Shown one piece after another: positions 1 through 7,314 of a stretch of 34,119 bases of DNA. A model generated the notes under the pieces. The model searched no databases. It worked only from the letters and a program-made list of their open reading frames with translations, and was not told where the DNA came from. The translations under genes were made by a program, and so were the position numbers. The DNA is from DASUWK01 sp036378435. GTDB taxonomy: Bacteria; Chloroflexota; Dormibacteria; Dormibacterales; Dormibacteraceae. Numbering within the stretch: position 1 is the first letter of the stretch; every line of letters starts with the position of its first letter. Location: assembly GCA_036378435.1 (NCBI GenBank), contig DASUWK010000054.1, positions 1 to 34,119 of the forward strand, read 5' to 3'.

Positions 1-20
1 GCCCGCGGCCGGCCGCGGGC
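1..20 (-). terminator. Perfect 20-bp GC palindrome, possible terminator hairpin
   Basis: GCCCGCGGCC is followed directly by its exact reverse complement GGCCGCGGGC. It lies 12 bp beyond the stop codon of the minus-strand VOC gene, where a terminator is expected. There is no loop and no T-tract is visible because the window ends here, so this may be only a GC palindrome containing nested restriction-type sites. Confidence 0.3.
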
Positions 21-31
21 CCCTATCCGCC

Positions 32-799
32 TTAGGAGCTGATCAGCCCGAAGCTCGCTCCCTGCGGGTCCTGGATGATCGCGAATCGACCGGTCGGGTA
101 GTCGGACGGTGGCACGAGCTCCTTGCCGCCCGCGTCGAGCGCGGTCTTGAAGGTCGCGTCGATGTCGGCGACGATGAAGTAAGGCATCCAGTAGCTGGGC
201 ACCTCGGCCGGCACCATCGGGTTCATCTCCATGCCGCCGGCGACGCTGTCTTCGCCCACCTGGAACTCGGTGTACGTCTGTCCGGTGTCGCCCATGGGCG
301 ACGTCTTCTGCTCCCAGCCGAAGACCTCGCGGTAGAAGGGCGCCGCCTTCTCGAACCCGCGGGCGCTGAGCTCAGCCCAGCCGTATTGGTTCGGAGCGCC
401 GTGATGGAACTCGCCCATCTGAGCCGGCTCCCAGGCCGAGATGAAGGCGCCGGTCGGGTCCTGGAACACCGCCATCTTGCCCTGGTCGCCCACGTCGAAC
501 GCTGGCGCGACGACCGTGCCGCCAGCGGCCTGCACCTTCTGCGCCAGGCCGCCCGCATCGGTGGTCCCGATGTAGACAGACCACGCCGGGGGTGCTCCGG
601 GGGCCATCTGCGGGCCGATGCCGGCCACATCGTGACCGTCCACCTTCGCCATCGCGTAGCCGCCGTACTGCGGGTCTGGCGACACTTCGATCTGCCAGCC
701 GAAGACCTTCGAATAGAACTGGTGTGCGGCCGCCGGATCTGATGTCGAGAGATCGACCCAGGCCGGCCGGTTCGCCACCGAGGTTCGGGTTTCCGCCAT
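32..799 (-). CDS. Two-domain VOC (glyoxalase/bleomycin-resistance-like) protein
   Basis: A 255-aa cytosolic protein made of two vicinal-oxygen-chelate domains, about residues 10-125 and 137-253. Each begins with an FYxxVFGW segment (FYSKVFGW, FYREVFGW) and ends with a QDPxGAxxxxxxx strand (QDPTGAFISAWEP, QDPQGASFGLISS), the usual VOC layout. Tandem VOC proteins of about 250-260 aa are common in Actinomycetota and often annotated as hydroxylase or glyoxalase-like; the substrate cannot be read from sequence. The ATG at 799 is preceded by a strong Shine-Dalgarno AAGGAGG about 6 nt upstream, unusual in this window where most lead genes lack one. It stands alone, 64 bp upstream of the end of the EamA gene on the same strand. 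Family assignment is firm; enzymatic role is unknown. Confidence 0.9.
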   Translation of the reverse strand: MAETRTSVANRPAWVDLSTSDPAAAHQFYSKVFGWQIEVSPDPQYGGYAMAKVDGHDVAGIGPQMAPGAPPAWSVYIGTTDAGGLAQKVQAAGGTVVAPAFDVGDQGKMAVFQDPTGAFISAWEPAQMGEFHHGAPNQYGWAELSARGFEKAAPFYREVFGWEQKTSPMGDTGQTYTEFQVGEDSVAGGMEMNPMVPAEVPSYWMPYFIVADIDATFKTALDAGGKELVPPSDYPTGRFAIIQDPQGASFGLISS

Positions 800-863
800 T
801 TCTCTCCTCCTTGACCTGACGGAGCCTTGGGACCAAAGCCCATTGTGCCCCTAGGCCCGGAGA

Positions 864-1730
864 TCAGGACGTTAAGGCTTCGGCTGGCCGCAGCCGCGAC
901 AGCAGGACCACCGCTCCGAGAAGCAGCGCCGCGCCCACCCATCCCGCCGGCGACAGCCGTTCGGCGAAGAGGCTCAAGCCGAGAGCGGTGGCCGTGAGCG
1001 GCTCCAGCAGCCCCACGATGGCGGCCGACGACGCAGCCACGTGGCGTAGCCCGGCTGTGAAGAGGCGGTACGCCAGCGCGGTGGGGACAGCTCCGAGGTA
1101 GAGGATCAGGGGCCAGGAGCGACTCCAGAGGGAGGCAGTCGCCGCAGGCTGCAGCGCGAGCACGGGCAGGAGGGCCACGGCCGCCGCGGTGAAGGTCAGC
1201 GCCGCCAGCGACGCCGCGCTCGACGCGGTCGTTCCGCGCTTGGTGGCGACGAGGTAGAGCGAATAGACGAGGCCGGCGCCCAGCGCCAGCACCACGCCGG
1301 CCGCGAAGCCGGCCGTCGGCCTGGTCGAGCCTGCGCCGAGCAGGATCCCGCCCGCCGCCCCGAGGGCCAGCGCGATCCCCTTGCTGAGTCCGAGCCGTTC
1401 ACGCAGGACGAGGACCGCCAGCCCGGCGACGAAGACCGGCGCCGAGCAGATGGCCAGCAGGGCGGTGGCGGCGACCCCGGCCCGAGGGACCGCGCTGAAG
1501 TACAGCAGCTGGTACGCGGCGATGCAGAGCCCGGCCGGGATGAAGGCGAGGCTTCTCCAGTCGAGCTCGCGCCGCGAGGCGACCAGCAGGAGCGGCGCCG
1601 CCACCGCCAGCCGCGAGGCTCCCAGGACCAGCGGGTCGGAGCCCCCGCCGGCGCCGGCAAGCTTGAGGACGGTGCCGGTCGTTCCCCAGGTGATCGCGGC
1701 GAGCGCGATCAGGAGCAGGCCCCTGGTCAG
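864..1730 (-). CDS. EamA/DMT-family membrane transporter, probable CTG start
   Basis: A drug/metabolite transporter of two EamA repeats with about ten TM helices, expected to export small metabolites at the cytoplasmic membrane. The first conventional start codon is GTG at 1604 (246 aa), but the same frame stays open upstream and encodes a typical EamA first helix (LLLIALAAITWGT) plus loop and start of TM2. No ATG, GTG or TTG occurs there. A CTG at 1730-1728 overlaps the TGA stop of the upstream membrane gene as CTGA, exactly like the ATGA couplings elsewhere in the window, and gives 288 aa, the normal length for the family. I therefore choose CTG by inference. It appears to be the third gene of an erpA-like / membrane protein / transporter run. 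Confidence 0.8.
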   Translation of the reverse strand: MTRGLLLIALAAITWGTTGTVLKLAGAGGGSDPLVLGASRLAVAAPLLLVASRRELDWRSLAFIPAGLCIAAYQLLYFSAVPRAGVAATALLAICSAPVFVAGLAVLVLRERLGLSKGIALALGAAGGILLGAGSTRPTAGFAAGVVLALGAGLVYSLYLVATKRGTTASSAASLAALTFTAAAVALLPVLALQPAATASLWSRSWPLILYLGAVPTALAYRLFTAGLRHVAASSAAIVGLLEPLTATALGLSLFAERLSPAGWVGAALLLGAVVLLSRLRPAEALTS

Positions 1731-2272
1731 GCTCGTTTCTGCGAGATCCGGCGGCCGATCCAGGTCAGCGCGAACGGGATACCGAGGGCCAGGACGGCGG
1801 TGATGACGGCCACCTGGTTGGGCAGGTTGCGCGGGTTCTGCATGCCGATGTACGTGAAGTAGGAGGCGAAAGCCGCGCTCGCCGCCACCACCAGCCCGGC
1901 CAGGCCGATCAGCCAGTTCCGGTACTCGGTGTAGATCGAGGTCGCGCGCGCCGCGACGGCGCGCAGCACGTACAGCGCTGTGAGGCCGTTGAGAAGCAGC
2001 GAGCTGATCAGAGCGCAGGCGGCGATCAGGACGCGGAAGGCAGCGAGGTTCGCCATGACGAAGGCGGCGGCGTTGACCGCGAGGATCCCGATCGGCGTCG
2101 AGACGCCGACGACCAGGAGGACGAGCTCGCGGCGCCTGGTGGCCCGCGCGAGGGCAGGCGCGGAGGCGCGGGCTCTAGCTAGACGCCTGTGAGGTTGAGG
2201 TTCGCCGTCAGTGCCCGCAGCCGCAGGCGCGGGCTTCGCCGGCGTCGTCCCCGGTGTCGAAGGAATGGCCAC
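1727..2272 (-). CDS. Hypothetical membrane protein with three or four TM segments
   Basis: An ORF of 181 aa that I do not recognise. The first ~50 residues are Pro/Ala/Arg rich and probably cytosolic; three to four hydrophobic segments follow (about residues 50-70, 72-105, 121-140 and 152-170), then a short basic tail ending SQKRA. The ATG at 2272 lies 65 bp inside the 3' end of the upstream Fe-S carrier gene. No ATG/GTG/TTG is available between that gene's stop and the first TM segment, so either the long overlap is real or a non-standard codon is used. Its TGA stop overlaps the presumed CTG of the transporter. Placement suggests cotranscription; no function can be given. Confidence 0.65.
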   Translation of the reverse strand: MAIPSTPGTTPAKPAPAAAGTDGEPQPHRRLARARASAPALARATRRRELVLLVVGVSTPIGILAVNAAAFVMANLAAFRVLIAACALISSLLLNGLTALYVLRAVAARATSIYTEYRNWLIGLAGLVVAASAAFASYFTYIGMQNPRNLPNQVAVITAVLALGIPFALTWIGRRISQKRA

Positions 2273-2588
2273 AAGAGCACGACCTCACGGCGTTGGGGTT
2301 GTGGACGGTGAACCCGGCGCCCATCAGGCTGTCGACGTAGTCGATCTCGGAGCCGCGAACGTACTGGGCGCTGAACTCGTCGATCAGGACGCGGACACCG
2401 TCCTGCTCGACGACGTCGTCATCGGCCCGCACGGCGTCGTCGAACGCCATGCCGTACTGCATGCCCGAGCAGCCGCCGCCGCTGACGAAAACGCGGAGCG
2501 CGAGCCCGGGGGACTCCTCTCGAGAAAGCAGGGTTTTGAGCTGGGTGACAGCTTGGTCGGTGAGCGTGACGCTTGCCTGTTCGATCAT
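2208..2588 (-). CDS. erpA: Iron-sulfur cluster carrier/insertion protein, ErpA/IscA (HesB) family
   Basis: An A-type Fe-S carrier of 126 aa that would receive a cluster from a scaffold and deliver it to apoproteins in the cytosol. The three family cysteines are present: C40 in GGGCSGMQYG and C104/C106 in SCSCG. The fold spans residues 5-108. A C-terminal tail of about 18 residues adds a second Cys pair, C122 and C124 in ACGCGH, beyond the usual end of the family. The ATG is preceded by AGGAAC, a modest ribosome site, and by TACGAT 10 nt upstream. No isc or suf genes are near. The family is secure; erpA versus iscA or sufA cannot be separated from sequence alone. Confidence 0.9.
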   Translation of the reverse strand: MIEQASVTLTDQAVTQLKTLLSREESPGLALRVFVSGGGCSGMQYGMAFDDAVRADDDVVEQDGVRVLIDEFSAQYVRGSEIDYVDSLMGAGFTVHNPNAVRSCSCGHSFDTGDDAGEARACGCGH

Positions 2589-2632
2589 CTGTTCCTGAAT
2601 CGTACCACCGGGTTCTCGAATTCCAAACCGCT

Positions 2633-3925
2633 TCAGCTCTGGACCCGGTTGATCCCGAAAGGCATCCTGCGGCCGGAATCGGCCTCCTGCGCGATCGAAC
2701 CGACCAGGGCGTCGGCCAGAGCCTGCGAGCCGCGCGAGATGGCGCTCTTCGGGTCGGTCAGCGCCAGGATCGCGCCCTGGACAGCGGCCTCGTCGGCCTT
2801 GGAGCCGTCGAAGGCGAACTCGACCGGGATCTTCTGGTTGAGCGTCCTCTCGATGTCGTCGCGCCCGACGACAGGCCGCGGGGACTTGACGTTCATCGCG
2901 ATCACGACCCGGCTCGGCGCGATCTGCAGCACGTTCTCGAAGAGCCGCAGGAGGTCGTTGACGTCCTTCAGCGTGGACAGCTCCGGCGTGGCGAGCAGCA
3001 CGATCCGGTGCGCGTTCTCGAGGATCGTGAGCACGTTCTCGGTCATGGCCACGCCGAGGTCGACGACGATGTAGCGGAAGGCGCTCTGCAGGTGCGACAT
3101 CGCCTGCTGGATCAGCTGCGGCGTGATCAGGTCCGCCTGCTCCGGTCGGAGCACGCCCGGCAGGAGCATCAGACCGCCCGGGTGGTGGACGATGGCGCCG
3201 AGAACCGCCTCCTCGAAACCCGCGGGCGGCTGCTGGCCGGCGAGCGCCAGGCAGGACGTCGGCACCAAGCCGGCGATCAGCGCCGAGTGGTTGTACGGCA
3301 GTGACAGGTCGAAGAGCAGCACGTCACCCGGGTAACGGCGTGCCAGCTGCGCGGCCAGGTTGACGGCGATGGTGGTGCGGCCGGAGCCGCCCTTGGGCGA
3401 ATAGACCGCAAAGACGTTGGCGGCCACCTCGGGGGCGACCATCCTCGCCTTGGCGATGATGTTGCCGAGCGTCGCCTGCTTCTGCTCCACCAGCTTTTGG
3501 ATGTCGAGGAGCGCGTCAGACTCCGGCGGCAGCACCTCGAACAACGTGCGCCTGTCGAGCACCAGGAGCTTGGTGTCTTCGAGCGCGCGCACCGACGCGA
3601 CACGCGGCACGTCGGTCATCAGAGACACCTCGCCGAAGAAGTCGGCTTGCTGGTAGTAGGCGATGGTGATCTGGTGGCCGGGCTCGTCCTCGACGATGCC
3701 TTCGCAGTGGCCCTCCAGCACGATGAAGATCGAGTCGCCCGCGTCACCTTGCTTGACGACGTAGGTGCCCTTCGCGGCAAACGCCGTGCGGACGTTGCGA
3801 GCCAGCGCGCGGAGGTCCGTTTCGCGCACGGGGAAGAGGACGGCCACGCGCTCGAGCACTCGGAGGCGCTGCCTGAGCTCGTCGGCAGTCGGGTCGCTGG
3901 AAGCGACCGGGGCTGGCTGGCTCAC
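2633..3925 (-). CDS. cNMP-binding domain fused to MinD/CpaE-like ATPase
   Basis: About 430 aa from the GTG at 3925 (441 aa from a GTG at 3958). Residues about 25-150 are a cyclic-nucleotide-binding/Crp-type beta barrel (KQGDAGDSIFIVLEG, FFGEVSLMTDVPRVASVRA). From about residue 170 a MinD/ParA/CpaE-type P-loop ATPase begins with SPKGGSGRTT, a deviant Walker A that keeps the signature Lys but has Arg where KGGxGKT has Lys, followed by LLFDLSLP and YIVVDLG strands. CpaE-like ATPases localise type IV/Tad pilus machinery or act in ParA-like positioning; no pilus gene is in view. I prefer 3925 because a perfect TATAAT lies between the two GTGs. The gene follows the PBP on the same strand. Domains are clear; the role is inferred. 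Confidence 0.85.
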   Translation of the reverse strand: MSQPAPVASSDPTADELRQRLRVLERVAVLFPVRETDLRALARNVRTAFAAKGTYVVKQGDAGDSIFIVLEGHCEGIVEDEPGHQITIAYYQQADFFGEVSLMTDVPRVASVRALEDTKLLVLDRRTLFEVLPPESDALLDIQKLVEQKQATLGNIIAKARMVAPEVAANVFAVYSPKGGSGRTTIAVNLAAQLARRYPGDVLLFDLSLPYNHSALIAGLVPTSCLALAGQQPPAGFEEAVLGAIVHHPGGLMLLPGVLRPEQADLITPQLIQQAMSHLQSAFRYIVVDLGVAMTENVLTILENAHRIVLLATPELSTLKDVNDLLRLFENVLQIAPSRVVIAMNVKSPRPVVGRDDIERTLNQKIPVEFAFDGSKADEAAVQGAILALTDPKSAISRGSQALADALVGSIAQEADSGRRMPFGINRVQS

Positions 3926-3934
3926 GCGACCGGA

Positions 3935-3940
3935 ATTATA
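3935..3940 (-). promoter_or_regulatory. TATAAT -10 box for the cNMP-MinD gene
   Basis: A perfect TATAAT on the minus strand ends 9 nt before the GTG at 3925, so transcription would begin at or within a few nucleotides of the start codon. There is no good TTGACA at 16-18 bp. If used, it excludes the upstream GTG at 3958 as start. Confidence 0.4.
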
Positions 3941-3966
3941 GGGTTGGCGAATTGCCACACCCGCTG

Positions 3967-6072
3967 TTACGGGCTCGCGGTCGGGTTCGGTGTCGGGGAC
4001 GGGCTCGGCAGGATCCTGATGATCGGTGACGGACTTGGCGGCAGCGCGATGGGCGACGGGGACGGAGCAGCCGGTGAAGGCGTCGGTGTCGGCGAGGGCT
4101 TGAGCCCGGCGCAGTCGGGTTTCGTCCCCGGCAGGAACAGCTCGTGCTTTGCGTCATCCATGCCGGGGCAGCCCGGTCCTGTGTCCAGCCCGTCGGGCTG
4201 CGAGTACCAGTCGCGCATGTTGGCCGGCAGGCCGTTGATGAACTCCTGCAGCACGGTCTGGCCGACGTTGACGCCGAACGCGCTGATGCTCTGCCCACCG
4301 CCCTGCGCGACTGTGTTGCCACCCCAGGCGCCGACGACGATGTTGGGGTTGTAGGCCATCATCCACGCGTCGCGGTTGGCGCCTGTCTCGTTGCCGTTGC
4401 TGGTGCCGGACTTCCCGGCCATCTGGCGCTCCCAACCGAGGTCCCAGACGTCCTGGTAGCGCTTCAAGACGTCGGTGATGAGGTACGCCTCGGCGGGGGT
4501 AATGACGTTGGTCTGGCCGTCCTGCTGGCCCGGCGTCGCTTCGAAGAGGGTGTTGTTGTCGCGGTCGACGACCTTGGTGATCGCCATCAGCGGCATCTTG
4601 TGGCCCTGGTCGGCGAAGACCTGGTAGCCCTGCAGGTTGTCGAACATCGTGACGTCGCTCGAGCCGATGGCGGTCGGCAGGCTCGGGTCGAGCTTGGTCT
4701 TGATCCCCATCTCCTGGGCGAACGAGATCACGTTCGGGATGCCTTCCTTGGACCCCGTTTCGACGGCCGGCACGTTGCGTGACTCGACGAGTGCGTGGCG
4801 CGCGCTCATGGGGCCGTCGAAGTTGTTGTCCCAGTCCTGCGGCTTGTAGCCGTCGAAGTCGTGGGGAGTGTCCTTGAGGACGTCGGCAAGCGTGATCTGG
4901 TGGTCGCGCAGCGCCGATTCGTACGTGTACACCTTGAAGCTCGAGCCTGGCTGCCTCGCTGCGGTGACCACGTCGAACTGGCCGCCGATCTTGTCGTTGT
5001 AGTAGTCCGACGAGCCGACCCAGGCGAGGATGGCGCCGGTCTTGGGGTTGGCGGCGAGCAGGTCGCCGTTGTTGACGTTGCCCCAGTCGAGCTGCTTCAC
5101 ACCGCTCGCGACCGACTTCTCGGCCAGCGCCTGCAGGTCCAGGTCGAGGGTGGTGTAGACGGCGAAGCCGCCCTGCTGGACGGTCGCCGCGCCCAGCTGT
5201 GACTCCAGCTTCGTCAGCACGTAATCGACGAAGTGAGGCGCCTTGCTCAGCCGGTAGCTGGTGTCGAACTTGAGCTCCTTCTGGATGTCCTCGGCCGCGG
5301 CCTGCTGCTCCTCCGCCGGCGTGATGACGCCCAGCTTTGCCATGCCGTCGAGCACGTACAGCGCGCGCTGGTGCGCGAGGTCGTAGTGGAGCTGCGGGTC
5401 GTAGTAGTAGGGCGCCTGCACCAGGCCGGCCAGGAATGCCGCCTGGGCTGCGTCGAGGTCGGAGGGGTTCTTGTCCTTGCCGAAGTAGGTCTTGGTGGCC
5501 GCACCGAGGCCATACGCGCCGTGCCCGTAGTAGACGCGGTTCAGGTACAGCTCCAAGATCTTGTCCTTCGAGAACTGGTGCGAGAGCGCTTCCGCCAGGG
5601 CCGCTTCCTGCATCTTCCGGAAGATCGACTTCTGCGGGCTCAGGACCTCGATCTTCACCAGCTGCTGCGTGATCGTGGAGCCGCCCTGGCTGTAGCACTG
5701 GCACTTCAGGTCGGTGAAGAACGAGCGGATGATGGCGCCGTAGTCGAGCGCGCCCTCGGTGTAGAAGTGCCGGTCTTCGGAAGCCAGCGTCGCCGCCGGC
5801 CCGTACTTGCCCATCTCGGGCAGGCTGAGCACGACGTAGAAGGCGCCTTCGGGGTTGCGCTCCTCGATGACACGGCCCTTGACGTCGTACACGACGATCG
5901 TCTGGCCGAGCAGCGACTGGTGGGCCAGGTCTGGCGCCGAGTGCAGAGTCCAGCCGATGTAGATGCCGGCCAGGACGATGACCGCGGCGACTGCGCCGAA
6001 AAGGCCACGCCAGTGGCGGGAGAGCCAGTTGCCGGCCTTGCTGCGACCTCGGGACGCGCGCGCGCGACTCAT
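3967..6072 (-). CDS. Class A penicillin-binding protein (transglycosylase/transpeptidase)
   Basis: A bifunctional peptidoglycan synthase of 701 aa that polymerises lipid II glycan strands and cross-links stem peptides on the outer face of the membrane. A basic N-terminus is followed by one TM anchor (about 23-44). The GT51 domain (about 60-230) has catalytic Glu99 in ASEDRHFY and the GGSTITQQ motif at 130-137. The transpeptidase domain (about 330-610) has S377-SFK380, S431-R-N433 and K554-S-G-T557, so all three active-site motifs are intact. A Cys pair (C124, C126) sits just before GGSTITQQ. The last ~55 residues are a Ser/Pro repeat tail, typical of cell-wall-spanning linkers. It is followed on the same strand by the cNMP-MinD gene. 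Confidence 0.95.
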   Translation of the reverse strand: MSRARASRGRSKAGNWLSRHWRGLFGAVAAVIVLAGIYIGWTLHSAPDLAHQSLLGQTIVVYDVKGRVIEERNPEGAFYVVLSLPEMGKYGPAATLASEDRHFYTEGALDYGAIIRSFFTDLKCQCYSQGGSTITQQLVKIEVLSPQKSIFRKMQEAALAEALSHQFSKDKILELYLNRVYYGHGAYGLGAATKTYFGKDKNPSDLDAAQAAFLAGLVQAPYYYDPQLHYDLAHQRALYVLDGMAKLGVITPAEEQQAAAEDIQKELKFDTSYRLSKAPHFVDYVLTKLESQLGAATVQQGGFAVYTTLDLDLQALAEKSVASGVKQLDWGNVNNGDLLAANPKTGAILAWVGSSDYYNDKIGGQFDVVTAARQPGSSFKVYTYESALRDHQITLADVLKDTPHDFDGYKPQDWDNNFDGPMSARHALVESRNVPAVETGSKEGIPNVISFAQEMGIKTKLDPSLPTAIGSSDVTMFDNLQGYQVFADQGHKMPLMAITKVVDRDNNTLFEATPGQQDGQTNVITPAEAYLITDVLKRYQDVWDLGWERQMAGKSGTSNGNETGANRDAWMMAYNPNIVVGAWGGNTVAQGGGQSISAFGVNVGQTVLQEFINGLPANMRDWYSQPDGLDTGPGCPGMDDAKHELFLPGTKPDCAGLKPSPTPTPSPAAPSPSPIALPPSPSPIIRILPSPSPTPNPTASP

Positions 6073-6153
6073 CTATTTGACAGCATGAATAACAGGAAAA
6101 GCACCACCATGCTAAACGTAGTTTTGGCGGGGAGGTTACGGTTTGCGGCCTGA

Positions 6154-6159
6154 TAGACT
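6154..6159 (+). promoter_or_regulatory. Possible -10 box (TAGACT) for tRNA-Asp
   Basis: TGATAGACT ends 9 nt before the mature 5' end of tRNA-Asp, a good distance for a short 5' leader. The -35 region is unclear; TTGGCG at 6124 and TTACGG at 6136 are at non-standard spacing. Confidence 0.3.
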
Positions 6160-6168
6160 TCACGCCTC

Positions 6169-6245
6169 GGTCCCGTGGAGCAGCTGGAGTGCTCGCGGCC
6201 CTGTCAAGGCCGAGGTCGCGGGTTCGAATCCCGTCGGGACCGCCA
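6169..6245 (+). tRNA. tRNA-Asp (GTC)
   Basis: The acceptor strands GGTCCCG and CGGGACC pair fully. The anticodon stem GGCC/GGCC closes a CTGTCAA loop with anticodon GTC, and the T-arm CGGG-TTCGAAT-CCCG is canonical. The discriminator is G and the CCA end is encoded (6243-6245). Confidence 0.95.
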
Positions 6246-6268
6246 GCCCTACCCAATGGCTTGGTCGT

Positions 6269-6359
6269 GGAGAGGTGGCCGAGTGGTTGAAGGCGCTCGT
6301 CTCGAAAACGAGTAGGGGTTAACAGCTCCTCGCGAGTTCGAATCTCGCCCTCTCCGCCA
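6269..6359 (+). tRNA. tRNA-Ser (CGA)
   Basis: A class II tRNA. The acceptor strands GGAGAGG and CCTCTCC pair, and the anticodon loop CTCGAAA gives CGA, reading UCG codons. There is a long variable arm (about TAGGGGTTAACAGCTCCTC) and the T-loop GTTCGAATC; CCA is encoded. It lies 23 bp after tRNA-Asp and is probably cotranscribed with it. Confidence 0.95.
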
Positions 6360-6370
6360 GCGCCACGAGC

Positions 6371-6416
6371 GGCGGTTAGCCGCCTCTCGCGAGTTCGAAA
6401 TCTCGCCCTCCCCGCC
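6371..6416 (+). pseudogene. Degenerate partial copy of the tRNA-Ser 3' half
   Basis: Starting 11 bp after the tRNA-Ser CCA, the sequence repeats its 3' part: CTCGCGAGTTCGA is identical over 13 nt, followed by ATCTCGCCCTC with one inserted A and a T-to-C change in what would be the acceptor strand. The variable-arm region is only loosely similar. No anticodon arm or 5' half exists, so it is not a functional tRNA. It could be a local duplication or an old integration scar. Confidence 0.7.
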
Positions 6417-6483
6417 GCGGATTCGCTGGCTATCTGCCGTTGTGCCGGCAGGACGGCTGTAGGACGGTCCGGAGGTGCCCCCT

Positions 6484-7257
6484 TCAGCTCAGGCGGAGGG
6501 TCAACCCCGTGCCGGGGTGGTGCCGGACGTTCGCGAAGAAGCGGAAGTTCGGGAACCGCCCGGCCATCTCCTCCCAGACCGTCAGCAGCGACTCGTCGGA
6601 GGTGGCGCCGCCGCGGCGCTCGTCGCCCTCGTAGTCGAGGTCGTCGAAGACGACCAACCCGCCCACCGAACAGCGAGGCAGAAGGTCCAGGAGATCCTGC
6701 CGGGCGCCGACGACCGTGTGGTCGCCATCGACCGTGATCAGGTCGAACTCTCGCGGCCACCGGCGCCGCATGCGGCCGAGTCGCTCGCGCCAGCCGCCCG
6801 CGCCGCCGAAGACCACGGGCAGCACGTCGTGGCTGTTTCCGGAGAGCAGCGAGAGTCGCCCTCGATGGCCCACCTTCTTCAGCTCGGCCGCGACGAACTC
6901 TGGGCCCGGGTTCTCGACCTCGGCGTAGTTGGGGATCCAGAGGTCGATGCCGTAGAGGTCGACCCCGGGCGAACCCGCCGCGACCTGCGCCATCGACCAG
7001 CCCCGCCGGATGCCGATCTCGAGATAGGTCGCCGGCTGGAAGGTCCGGCTGATCCAGTTGAGGAGGGTGCGGATCTCGTAGTAATCGGCGCGCTGCTCGT
7101 CGGCGTCCCGCAGCCAGTCGAGCAGCATCGGCTTGACGGCTGGGTCGTCGGCCAGCGCCCGCAGGACGCGCACGGCCTCGGCTCGGTTGGCCCGCGTGCC
7201 GACCTGGCGATCGAGCTCCTCCTGCGAGATTTCTTTGAGGGCGACGGCCGCTTGCAT
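6484..7257 (-). CDS. Class I SAM-dependent methyltransferase (Methyltransf_24-like)
   Basis: A 257-aa cytosolic protein of Rossmann type. The SAM motif I is TYLEIGIRRGWSMAQV, the acidic loop is YGIDLWIP, and DLITVDGDHT plus GGLVVFDDLDYEG follow, the layout of the Methyltransf_24/cephalosporin-hydroxylase-like methyltransferases that act on sugars or small molecules. The frame stays open far upstream but there it is antisense to htpX. I start at the ATG at 7257 because TACACT lies 8 nt before it and the protein is complete from there. It is divergent from htpX with 57 bp between starts. The substrate is unknown. Confidence 0.8.
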   Translation of the reverse strand: MQAAVALKEISQEELDRQVGTRANRAEAVRVLRALADDPAVKPMLLDWLRDADEQRADYYEIRTLLNWISRTFQPATYLEIGIRRGWSMAQVAAGSPGVDLYGIDLWIPNYAEVENPGPEFVAAELKKVGHRGRLSLLSGNSHDVLPVVFGGAGGWRERLGRMRRRWPREFDLITVDGDHTVVGARQDLLDLLPRCSVGGLVVFDDLDYEGDERRGGATSDESLLTVWEEMAGRFPNFRFFANVRHHPGTGLTLRLS

Positions 7258-7265
7258 CGAGACCG

Positions 7266-7271
7266 AGTGTA
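7266..7271 (-). promoter_or_regulatory. TACACT -10-like box 8 nt before the methyltransferase ATG
   Basis: TACACT on the minus strand fits the TAnnnT pattern seen before many genes in this window, and no Shine-Dalgarno lies before the ATG at 7257. It is one half of a divergent promoter region with CACAAT at 7301 for htpX. Confidence 0.35.
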
Positions 7272-7300
7272 GAGGCAGTCGGTCCCGGCTCGATCCGCGC

Positions 7301-7306
7301 CACAAT
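7301..7306 (+). promoter_or_regulatory. CACAAT -10-like box before htpX
   Basis: CACAAT ends 8 nt before the ATG at 7315, so a transcript from it would start at or very near the start codon. No clear -35 hexamer is present. Confidence 0.35.
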
Positions 7307-7314
7307 AGCCCGCG

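Noticed and set aside
6371..6416. A third functional tRNA in the Asp-Ser cluster
   Set aside because: Only the 3' half is present, with an insertion in the T-arm and no anticodon arm.
4154..7303. A 1049-codon open frame on the minus strand
   Set aside because: It runs through an out-of-frame reading of the penicillin-binding protein gene and the antisense of two tRNAs (giving the familiar GEGEIRTREELLTPT / GGPDGIRTRDL artefact). Composition is Arg/Pro/Gly-rich; intact domains lie in the other frames.
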